From positions 1 through 7,294 of the forward strand of contig WFVQ01000032.1 of NCBI GenBank assembly GCA_015491585.1: 7,294 nucleotides of DNA, in the 5' to 3' direction. This DNA comes from Deltaproteobacteria bacterium. GTDB lineage: Bacteria; Desulfobacterota; Dissulfuribacteria; Dissulfuribacterales; S140-46. The translations under genes were made by a program, and so were the position numbers. Positions 1 through 6,349 of this stretch are shown piece after piece. The notes below the pieces were generated by a model. The model was not told the DNA's origin. It searched no databases and worked only from the letters and a program-made list of their open reading frames with translations. The stretch's first letter is position 1. Each line of letters starts with the position of its first letter.

Positions 1-25
1 GCTCGGAGATGTGTATAAGAGACAG
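1..25 (+). other. Residual Nextera (Tn5) sequencing adapter
   Basis: The first 25 bases match the inner part of the Illumina Nextera read-2 transposase adapter. Bases 7-25 are the 19-bp Tn5 mosaic end AGATGTGTATAAGAGACAG, and bases 1-6 (GCTCGG) are the adapter bases that precede it. This is library-preparation sequence left on the end of a read or contig, not genomic DNA and not a natural Tn5 copy. Genomic sequence should be taken to start at base 26, and any reading frame that runs through bases 1-25 is an artefact. Confidence 0.96.
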
Positions 26-122
26 GACTTATGCCTACAAACCTTTTATGCCTCGGCCAAAACCCTTCAGGAGAAGCTAAACCAATGACTCAACACTACA
101 ATGAGGAACGCTCCACCAGAGA

Positions 123-158
123 TATGGCAAAAGGGGCAAACGCCCCATTAATGCCATA
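123..158 (-). terminator. Probable intrinsic terminator of the recCBD operon
   Basis: About 90 bases beyond the recD stop lies a compact inverted repeat. On the minus strand the inner stem is GGGGC, loop GTTT, then GCCCC (plus-strand bases 133-146), followed by TTTT. An outer 7-bp stem pairs TATGGCA with TGCCATA (bases 123-129 and 152-158), so the whole element is a nearly symmetrical two-part hairpin. The GC stem followed by a T run on the minus strand fits a Rho-independent terminator for the operon. The T run is short (four), and the plus strand lacks one, so it probably works best in the operon direction. The outer dyad could instead mean a protein-binding site. The call is inferred from structure and position. 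Confidence 0.55.
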
Positions 159-171
159 AACGAATACCTGA

Positions 172-215
172 AAACTGTCAGCAAAGAAGGTTAGTCATAC
201 ATACAAAGACAGTTT
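172..215. repeat. Short inverted repeat downstream of recD
   Basis: AAACTGTC at 172-179 and GACAGTTT at 208-215 are perfect 8-base reverse complements separated by 28 bases. The repeat lies between the recD stop and the stronger hairpin at 123-158. It could form a weak stem in the 3' untranslated part of the operon transcript. An 8-bp match at this spacing can also arise by chance, and no function can be assigned. Confidence 0.3.
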
Positions 216-247
216 CGACCCATTTCCAGGAATTCGATGCGGCATCA

Positions 248-2311
248 TCAATTGCGGTCGATCCAGAGAAGCCGGTGCAGCCCTGAGGCGCGGTCGCTCC
301 TACGCGATATGCACGATCTGAGCTCCGCTTCGCTCCCAAAAACCACCACCTCTTCCCTTGCCCTGGTCACGGCCGTGTACAGGAGCTCCCTGGTGGCCAC
401 CGGGCTGCCCGCAGGCGGCAGGATCACGATCACCTTGCCGAATTCCGAACCCTGGCTGCGGTGAACGGTGACGGCCCAGGCCTGATCGAACGGTGGCAGC
501 CTGGATGGGACCACCCGCCTGACCCCTCCTCTGCCGTCCTCGAACCACGCTCCACTCTGCGCCCCATCACGGTCCCAGAAGATCCCGGAGTCTCCATTGT
601 AGAGTCCGATGTTGTAGTCGTTACGGTTGACTATCAATGGCATGGCGTGGAAGGTTCCATTCACCCGTCGCGCCCCGGCCATCTCCTGCACCCGCCCTGA
701 AACGAGACGATTTATGTGCTCTATGCCGCGTGGTCCCTGTCTCAGGGCGCACAGGAGCCTCACCGTTCCCAACACCACCAGGCCCTGCTCGGGCGATGCC
801 GCCTGGAACAGGGCCTCGATCCAGGGATAGACATGTTCTTCCATGAGCCGCTCCATGCCATCCCGGTCCGGAGCAAGCAGGCTTATCCTGGGAAATGCCT
901 CTGATGAGCTTAGTATCTCCAGGGCCCTGTCCGCATCACCGCGGTTCACGGCAGCAGCCAATTCAGCAAGGCCACCCCCCTTGCTGAACCTGTAGTTGCG
1001 GTGGAGGACCACTATTCGGTCACGAAGGGCCTGCTGGCTTCTTGAGGAGACAACCGCCGCTGCACCGCAGACTGGCACCTGTTCGCCGGCTTCTGCCATC
1101 ACCTGAGCAAACTCCTCGGAATATCCAGCCCTGTCAAGCCCTTCGCAGATATCGCCCAGGACACTGCCGGCCTCCACAGAGGCAAGCTGATCCTTGTCAC
1201 CCAAGATCACCAGGCTGGTCTCGGGAAACAGGCTGTCCATGAGGTGGACCATCATTGGCATATCCACCATCGATGCCTCATCCACCACAACCAAATCGAG
1301 ATCCAGGGGATTTCCCGGCCCGAACTTGAAGCGGCCCGGCACCCTTCCAGCCCCGAGCAGCCTGTGCAGTGTCTGGGCCTCGGCCGGAATCGCCTCAATC
1401 AGCCACTGGTCCAAGCCGAGGGTGACCTTTGCGTCTGCGACAGACTCCGAGAGCCTGGCGGCAGCCTTGCCGGTTGGAGCGCAAAAGGCCATCTTCAGAA
1501 AGGAACCGGTGGCCTCCTTGGACGCTGCCTGGAGTACGGCGGTCATGGCGGTCACGGTCCTCGTCTTTCCAGTTCCAGGACCGCCTGACACCACTGTCAA
1601 CCTTCCCAGAAGCCCGTTCAAGGCGGCAATCTTCTGCCAATCCGGCCCGTGGCCGTCCTCCCCTGCCCCGAATATGCGCCTGGCCACCTCTATGCCGGCA
1701 GCGATGCCGACACGCCGTCTCGCCCCGTCTCCGGCCAGGAATCGGGGAGGAAGCTGGGCCATGATCCGCATCATGTACGCCAGCCGCTGCTCATAGGAGA
1801 AGTAGCGCTGGAGATAGAGGAGACCACGGTCCAAAACCAGAGGATATGTACATCCCCCTTCAGGAACACGGTCCGGCCTTCCCACCGATCTCGCGGCGCC
1901 AAGCCCTTTCATCAGCTCCTCGGCGAGCCCATCCCAGTCAACCGAGGCCTTTCCGCCATGAGAAGCCAGGGACGGCCGCCATGAATGCAACACCTCCGCC
2001 AGCCACTCCAGGTCGGCGGAACCAGCCAGCCTCCTGAGCCATTCACCCTCGAGGCGCAGACAGGTATTCCCTGAATCCACAGCCAGAAAGAGCAGGAAAG
2101 ATGCCAGGAAAAGGGCGGGCACGTGTTCCAACTGCTCTACACCAGCCGCGGGCCCGGCCTCCAGGGCCCCTGCCTCCACACGGAGGATATAGCGCGCGAA
2201 CTCCAGGGGCTCAGGCCCCACTTTCCCGGCCACGACAGCATCCAGGGCTCCCTGGTGAAGAGGCCCAACCGTCTCGATCCAGGATCTTCCGGCAGAATGG
2301 AGGTCGAACAT
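248..2311 (-). CDS. recD: RecD, 5'-3' helicase subunit of RecBCD (exonuclease V)
   Basis: RecD is the superfamily 1B motor that moves 5'-3' on one strand of the duplex while RecB moves on the other. It also controls nuclease activity and Chi response in the cytoplasmic RecBCD complex. Visible motifs: Walker A GGPGTGKT (Lys249); Walker B DEAS (Asp344-Glu345); motif III GDKDQL (371-376); an HRNYRF arginine motif near the middle; GLYNGDSGI near 569; TVHRSQGSEF (615-624), the UvrD_C_2 / motif V region; and YTAVTRAR with Arg650. The C-terminus (RRSDRASGL) resembles that of E. coli RecD, so the 3' end is complete. The protein has 687 residues against 608 in E. coli. Nearly all the extra length is before Walker A (Lys249 here, Lys177 in E. 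coli), in the domain that contacts the partners. The ATG is chosen because it directly follows the recB TGA and has AAGGAGG 8 nt upstream. The motifs rule out the related RecD2 being a better fit: it stands in an operon with recB and recC and lacks a long RecD2-type N-terminal extension. Confidence 0.96.
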   Translation of the reverse strand: MFDLHSAGRSWIETVGPLHQGALDAVVAGKVGPEPLEFARYILRVEAGALEAGPAAGVEQLEHVPALFLASFLLFLAVDSGNTCLRLEGEWLRRLAGSADLEWLAEVLHSWRPSLASHGGKASVDWDGLAEELMKGLGAARSVGRPDRVPEGGCTYPLVLDRGLLYLQRYFSYEQRLAYMMRIMAQLPPRFLAGDGARRRVGIAAGIEVARRIFGAGEDGHGPDWQKIAALNGLLGRLTVVSGGPGTGKTRTVTAMTAVLQAASKEATGSFLKMAFCAPTGKAAARLSESVADAKVTLGLDQWLIEAIPAEAQTLHRLLGAGRVPGRFKFGPGNPLDLDLVVVDEASMVDMPMMVHLMDSLFPETSLVILGDKDQLASVEAGSVLGDICEGLDRAGYSEEFAQVMAEAGEQVPVCGAAAVVSSRSQQALRDRIVVLHRNYRFSKGGGLAELAAAVNRGDADRALEILSSSEAFPRISLLAPDRDGMERLMEEHVYPWIEALFQAASPEQGLVVLGTVRLLCALRQGPRGIEHINRLVSGRVQEMAGARRVNGTFHAMPLIVNRNDYNIGLYNGDSGIFWDRDGAQSGAWFEDGRGGVRRVVPSRLPPFDQAWAVTVHRSQGSEFGKVIVILPPAGSPVATRELLYTAVTRAREEVVVFGSEAELRSCISRRSDRASGLHRLLWIDRN

Positions 2312-2326
2312 TCACCCACCCTCCTT
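2312..2326 (-). promoter_or_regulatory. recD ribosome binding site inside the recB 3' end
   Basis: On the minus strand AAGGAGG (bases 2326 to 2320) lies 8 nt before the recD ATG. It is a near-perfect Shine-Dalgarno sequence. It is written by the last codons of recB (Lys-Glu-Gly-Gly-stop), and the recB TGA abuts the recD ATG as TGAATG. Ribosomes finishing recB are therefore placed to start recD, which would help keep the two subunits in balance. The site supports the recD start chosen here. Confidence 0.85.
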
Positions 2327-5300
2327 GGCGCGAAACGGTCTGGAGAGCCACGGACAACGCATGCACAGCTCGTCCCAGGTTAGATGTAAGATACCGTTCC
2401 CTGAATCCCTGCCCGGCTCCAGGCCCCGCACAAAGAGATAGAACACCCCCCCGAAGTGGTCGCCGCGCTCATAGCCTGGGAAGAACCTCTCCAAGTAGCA
2501 ATCCACTGCCCCGGCGTATATGGCGGCCTGGAGCCAGTACTTGTGCTCTTTCATGGCCATCTCCATAGCCTGGCGGCTGTAGGCGGCAGCGGAATCACCC
2601 AACCAGTTGGACTTGTAGTCGAGGAGGTAGAATCTTCTGTCGTGGCGGAAGAGGAGGTCTATGAACCCCCTGATCACGCCCCTGTCCGTGGCCACGCCTG
2701 GCACGTCTTCCCTTAGTGCAGGGCCGAACGGCCAGTGGAACTCCATCTCCTTCACGATCCACCGCCGGTCCAGGTCCCTGAGCCGCAGGCCGCTCCCCGG
2801 CAGCAGTTCCACAGCAGCCACCCTGAGCCCTAGTTCGACAAGCACCTCTTGCCACTCCTCATCTATGCCAGCCTCCTCCAAAAGCTGTGCTGCCAGCCCA
2901 TACAGTTCACTCGAGGTGGCCCCAAAGTCCATGAGTTCGAGGAAACGGTGGATGCAGTTTCCAGCCGTGGCCCCCCGCGGAAATCCAAAGGCATCTTTGG
3001 CAGGGTGCCCAGGGACCGCCTCCACCGCAGATCTGACCTCCCAGGCATGAGCCTCGGCTGCGATACCAGAGGTCATGGCTGTAAAGCTGGTCCTGGACCA
3101 TTGCCTGATCGCCAGAGGGCCTCTGCCCAGCTCTGGAGGCAAGACGATTGGCTCCGCCTGATCCCCTGCCGGCACCTCCCATTCGGACGGCTCCGCGCGC
3201 TCCAGCTTCCCCAGCTCCTCGATTCCAGCGATCCTATAGTCTGTTCCAGCCAACAGACGATCCAGGGAGTGGACAAACACCGACTCTTCCCCAGGGCATT
3301 CCGCCCCCTTCTTCCCGGCCCCCTTTTTTCCGCTGCCGCCTCCGGCATCTGCCTCCCTGCTGACGGTCAGGGCCCGCTCCTGCATGGCAACCAGCCGCTC
3401 CAGCGTGTGGATATTGCCGCGCACTCCAGGATCAGAACTCTCTTCCAGCCCTTGGTAGGAAACCGCGTCCTCCAGCCCCATCTCTCCAGCTGCCTTCTCC
3501 ATGATCGGACCCCAGAGATGAGACTCAGAGACAGAGGCAATCTTATCGAATACCACGAACATCTTATACTTTGCCCGGGTCATGGCCACGTATGCCAGCC
3601 GGATCTCTTCGGCCGCACGCTGCCTTCGAAACTCCAGCTCCCAATCTCGATCCAGGAGCCGAGCACAAGGAAACGACTCCTTTCCGTCAACCGTTGGCGG
3701 TGGAGCAGATAAGGGGCAGATGTATTCTCCAGCCTCGGTGCTGTAGCAGCAAAAGAGCCCCTCTTGCTTCCTCATGTCTCCAGTGCATGTCCCCAGCTTC
3801 TCGGCAAAAGGGAGGAAGACGATTGGGAACTCGAGCCCCTTGCTCACGTGATAGGTCATCACCTGCACCAGGTGCTCGTCGGTCTCCAGCCGGAGCCGCC
3901 TCTCTTCCCGGTCTGAGCCGGGCTCGTCCATGTTTCTTCTCAACCATGCGAGCAGCCTCTCAGGACCGGGGAGCTCCTGTTCCGCCCCGGCCATCAGTTC
4001 CGCCAGCTGCCTGAGGTTGGTCAGCCGTCTGGCACCATCCCTCAGGGCCAGCAACCTCCGCGGAATGCCGAATAGCAGCAGAAGCCTCCTGAATGCGACG
4101 TAGAACCCATCCTCCCTGAGAACCCGGTTCAGCTCCACGAAGCGGTCCACCACCTCTGCCAGCCCCTCCTCGTCATCTTCCAGCGCAGCGATGTCAGAGG
4201 CGGAGTACCCCAAGGAGGCGGTGCCCAAGGCGGTCCTGACGGCTGTCATGTCTCCGGGATTCAAGACCGCGTTCAGGATATAGAGCAACTCCTTCGCCTC
4301 GTACGAGGAGAAGACACTGTTGGGTCCCTGATATACCGCCCTTATTCCGTACTCCATCAGGGCGTCCATGATCTTACCCGCATCGCTGTGGGACCGGACG
4401 AGTATGGCCACGTCCCCGGCGGCAACCGGCTTCGTCTCACCTCCAGGACCGGCGAACTTCAGTTTTCCGGCAGCCCCCAGCCTCACGATCTCCGCGACCT
4501 TGGCCGCAACTGCCCGACACGAGGAAAAAGGCATTTCCTCCTTTCCCGAGCCCCCTGGAGGCAGCCAGAACTCCACCGCCACACTCCAGCCGTCACCGGA
4601 GTCCCTGGAGCCAGGAACCGCGCGCCACAGGTGCCACGCATTCTCAGGCCTGGCCTCTACCTCCGTGAACTCCACCCCCTCGATAACGAAGGTCTTCTCT
4701 CCGCAAGCCGAGAAGACCCCGTTGACCACATCCACCAGGCCAGGTGCCGAACGCCAGTTGGTATCCAGTTGGAAACGGTTATCCTCGGGCACCATCTTCT
4801 TTGCATCGAGATAAGTGAAGATGTCCGCTCCCCTGAAGCCGTAGATGGCCTGCTTGGGATCACCTATCAGAAAGAGAGGAGAGCGTTCTGGATGGGGGTA
4901 GATTGCCCTGAAGATCTCCCATTGGGCCCGGTCCGTGTCCTGGAACTCGTCTATGAGGGCCACCCGGTAACGCCTGGCAAGTATCCGGGCCAGGCCCTCG
5001 CCCTGCCCAGGTCGTTTCAAGGCGTCTCGGAGATCCATCAGCATGTCGTCGAAGGAGACAGCACTCAGCCTCTCCTTCTCGGCGCGCATGAATTGCGCGG
5101 CAAAGTCCCTGACGCCGGACACCACGGCAGAAATCACCCTATCCCTCAGGCCGCAGTGGCGCACTATCCGCTCCAGCCACGAGCCCAGTCCTGCCACGTC
5201 GCGGCACACCCAGGAGGAGACATCCCCTCTCTCCTCCACCCATCTGTCAAGGACCTGGACAAGTATGGAGTATTGCCCATCCACGAGTGAGACAGAGGAG

Positions 5301-6334
5301 CTGTTCCTCCTGTTTCTCGTGCCGAGTTTGGCCACCTTCTGGATCACGGCGGCGATCCTCGCCCTCGCTGCCCTGGAATCGGGCCCTTCCCTCATGGAGA
5401 GCCACAGTCCGGCAGCCTCCTCGAATGCCCGGGGATCTGGAACCGTCTTCTCCGCCAGCAAGCTCAATGCCTCACAAGCGCTGTCGATCCAGGCGCGCAG
5501 CCCCTTACAGGCCCTGTCTCCAACGGCATCCGCCATCTTGGAGTCCAGTGGGGAGCCCGAGAGGGTATCCATAAAATCACCCAGCAACTCCACGAAACCG
5601 CTTTGCAACACCGGCAGGGCATCAGAACGCAGGAGCTCCCTGCCCCCTGCCTGGAGCTCCTGGAAACGGCGCAACTCGTCGAGGAGGCAATCCAAGGAAA
5701 TCTCGCACACCACCTGCGGCGACGGCCGCCTCAGCAGCAGCTGTGCCTTGGCAAGTATCGCCCCGGGCAGATCGTCAGCCCCAAACACCGAAAGCACCGC
5801 CTCTCCCAGGGCGGGGGGAAGAGTGAAAATACGCGACCGCACAAACTCCATGACAGCGGGGAGGAAGAGCTCGTGGTCGAAGACGAGGTGACGCCTGCCC
5901 ATGTCCACTCCCGCCTCCAGCGGGAACTCGTTGAGCACGCGCTGACAGAAGCCGTGGATGGTATAGATGGCGGCCTGATCCATGCCCAGCATCGCATGCC
6001 GCAGCCGCCTCAAGACCTCCTCCCTGCCTCCAGAGACCCTGGAGACAGCAGCATCCACGAGCTCGGCCAGCACCTGGTCGCAATGTGAGCGCCTTCCAGG
6101 ATCTGCCAGTAGGGAAACCGCATCTGCCATGCGGTCCCTGATCTTGTCACGCAGCTCCTGGGTAGCGGCCTTTGTGAAGGTGACCACCAGGATCTCTTCG
6201 GGCGACATCGCCCTCTCCATGACGAGCCTGAGGTAGATACTGGTGATGGTGAATGTCTTGCCGGTCCCTGCACTGGCCTCGATAAGGGTGTATCCATCCA
6301 GATCAAGCTCCAGGGGGGACCGCAACCGTGGCAT
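2312..6334 (-). CDS. recB: RecB, 3'-5' helicase and nuclease subunit of RecBCD (exonuclease V)
   Basis: RecB is the superfamily 1A motor and the only nuclease of the complex. It unwinds from double-strand ends, cuts the strands and, after Chi, helps load RecA. Helicase motifs in order: motif I EASAGTGKT (Lys26); Ia TFTKAATQEL (52-61); II IDEFQDTD (Asp462-Glu463); III GDPKQAIYGFRG (from Gly491); IV DTNWRS (524-529); V MTYHVSKGLEF (from Met826); VI YVAMTRAK (Arg920). The C-terminal nuclease keeps its metal and catalytic residues: His1129 in GNCIHRF, Asp1226 in RGFIDLLF, and Asp1239 and Lys1241 in LDYKSNWLG. These match E. coli His956, Asp1067, Asp1080 and Lys1082, with identical spacing for the last three. 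At 1340 residues it is longer than the E. coli protein (1180). About 176 extra residues lie between Lys26 and His1129, including a Gly/Lys-rich linker near 998-1012 that carries a possible -1 frameshift site. The ATG has a good upstream Shine-Dalgarno and sits 3 nt after the recC stop. Confidence 0.97.
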   Translation of the reverse strand: MPRLRSPLELDLDGYTLIEASAGTGKTFTITSIYLRLVMERAMSPEEILVVTFTKAATQELRDKIRDRMADAVSLLADPGRRSHCDQVLAELVDAAVSRVSGGREEVLRRLRHAMLGMDQAAIYTIHGFCQRVLNEFPLEAGVDMGRRHLVFDHELFLPAVMEFVRSRIFTLPPALGEAVLSVFGADDLPGAILAKAQLLLRRPSPQVVCEISLDCLLDELRRFQELQAGGRELLRSDALPVLQSGFVELLGDFMDTLSGSPLDSKMADAVGDRACKGLRAWIDSACEALSLLAEKTVPDPRAFEEAAGLWLSMREGPDSRAARARIAAVIQKVAKLGTRNRRNSSSVSLVDGQYSILVQVLDRWVEERGDVSSWVCRDVAGLGSWLERIVRHCGLRDRVISAVVSGVRDFAAQFMRAEKERLSAVSFDDMLMDLRDALKRPGQGEGLARILARRYRVALIDEFQDTDRAQWEIFRAIYPHPERSPLFLIGDPKQAIYGFRGADIFTYLDAKKMVPEDNRFQLDTNWRSAPGLVDVVNGVFSACGEKTFVIEGVEFTEVEARPENAWHLWRAVPGSRDSGDGWSVAVEFWLPPGGSGKEEMPFSSCRAVAAKVAEIVRLGAAGKLKFAGPGGETKPVAAGDVAILVRSHSDAGKIMDALMEYGIRAVYQGPNSVFSSYEAKELLYILNAVLNPGDMTAVRTALGTASLGYSASDIAALEDDEEGLAEVVDRFVELNRVLREDGFYVAFRRLLLLFGIPRRLLALRDGARRLTNLRQLAELMAGAEQELPGPERLLAWLRRNMDEPGSDREERRLRLETDEHLVQVMTYHVSKGLEFPIVFLPFAEKLGTCTGDMRKQEGLFCCYSTEAGEYICPLSAPPPTVDGKESFPCARLLDRDWELEFRRQRAAEEIRLAYVAMTRAKYKMFVVFDKIASVSESHLWGPIMEKAAGEMGLEDAVSYQGLEESSDPGVRGNIHTLERLVAMQERALTVSREADAGGGSGKKGAGKKGAECPGEESVFVHSLDRLLAGTDYRIAGIEELGKLERAEPSEWEVPAGDQAEPIVLPPELGRGPLAIRQWSRTSFTAMTSGIAAEAHAWEVRSAVEAVPGHPAKDAFGFPRGATAGNCIHRFLELMDFGATSSELYGLAAQLLEEAGIDEEWQEVLVELGLRVAAVELLPGSGLRLRDLDRRWIVKEMEFHWPFGPALREDVPGVATDRGVIRGFIDLLFRHDRRFYLLDYKSNWLGDSAAAYSRQAMEMAMKEHKYWLQAAIYAGAVDCYLERFFPGYERGDHFGGVFYLFVRGLEPGRDSGNGILHLTWDELCMRCPWLSRPFRAKEGG
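3234..3343 (-). promoter_or_regulatory. Candidate programmed -1 frameshift signal in recB
   Basis: On the minus strand the recB codons Gly1002-Lys1003-Lys1004 read GGA AAA AAG. This puts the heptamer A AAA AAG (bases 3329 to 3323) in exactly the phase needed for tandem -1 slippage, the same heptamer and phase as in E. coli dnaX. GGAGG (bases 3343 to 3339) stands 9 nt upstream of it, like the stimulatory Shine-Dalgarno of dnaX. GC-rich sequence follows that can fold weakly, for example GGGC-GGAAT-GCCC at 3292-3304, but I see no strong stem at the usual 5-8 nt spacing. After a shift, 29 codons are read before TAG at 3236-3234. The product would be about 1033 residues, with all helicase motifs and no nuclease domain. 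The elements are seen directly; that they work is inference. A chance run in a Gly-Lys linker is the main alternative. Confidence 0.35.
3302..3331 (-). repeat. Tandem 15-bp duplication encoding Gly-Lys-Lys-Gly-Ala twice
   Basis: Two adjacent 15-base units on the minus strand (3331-3317 and 3316-3302) agree at 12 of 15 positions and encode GKKGA-GKKGA in the linker between the RecB helicase and nuclease domains. The first copy spells Lys-Lys as AAA AAG and so forms an A6 run. The second spells it AAG AAG, which breaks the run. The unit looks like a small in-frame tandem duplication in a flexible, weakly constrained segment. The A6G5 run is also a place where sequencing or polymerase slippage errors could arise, but the frame is open on both sides. 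Confidence 0.7.
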
Positions 6335-6349
6335 GTCCTACCTCCCCTT
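6335..6349 (-). promoter_or_regulatory. recB ribosome binding site inside the recC 3' end
   Basis: On the minus strand AAGGGGAGG (bases 6349 to 6341) is encoded by the last sense codons of recC (Lys-Gly-Arg) and ends 6 nt before the recB ATG. The recC stop TAG and the 3-nt spacer GAC fill the gap. This is a good Shine-Dalgarno at normal spacing and supports the ATG at 6334 as the recB start. With only 3 nt between the genes, coupled translation of recC and recB is likely. Confidence 0.8.

Noticed and set aside
1..25. A natural Tn5 or IS50 end
   Set aside because: The 19-bp element is the engineered mosaic end preceded by Nextera adapter bases, with no transposon genes or target duplication.
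31..159. 42-codon plus-strand frame from ATG at 31 to TAA at 157-159
   Set aside because: No clear ribosome binding site, starts six bases after the adapter, and its end lies within the terminator-like hairpin.
1194..1796. 200-codon plus-strand open frame opposite recD
   Set aside because: It is the mirror of the conserved RecD Walker A and B regions and has no recognisable product.
2849..3712. 287-codon plus-strand open frame opposite recB
   Set aside because: It is antisense to the RecB linker and motif VI, with no domain or convincing ribosome binding site; long antisense frames are common at this GC content.
4388..5290. 300-codon plus-strand open frame opposite recB
   Set aside because: It lies antisense to conserved RecB helicase motifs, shows no recognisable domain and has the shadow-frame composition expected opposite a GC-rich gene.
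5043..5891. 282-codon plus-strand open frame opposite recB
   Set aside because: It is Ser/Arg-rich shadow translation of the recB helicase region and overlaps another antisense frame.
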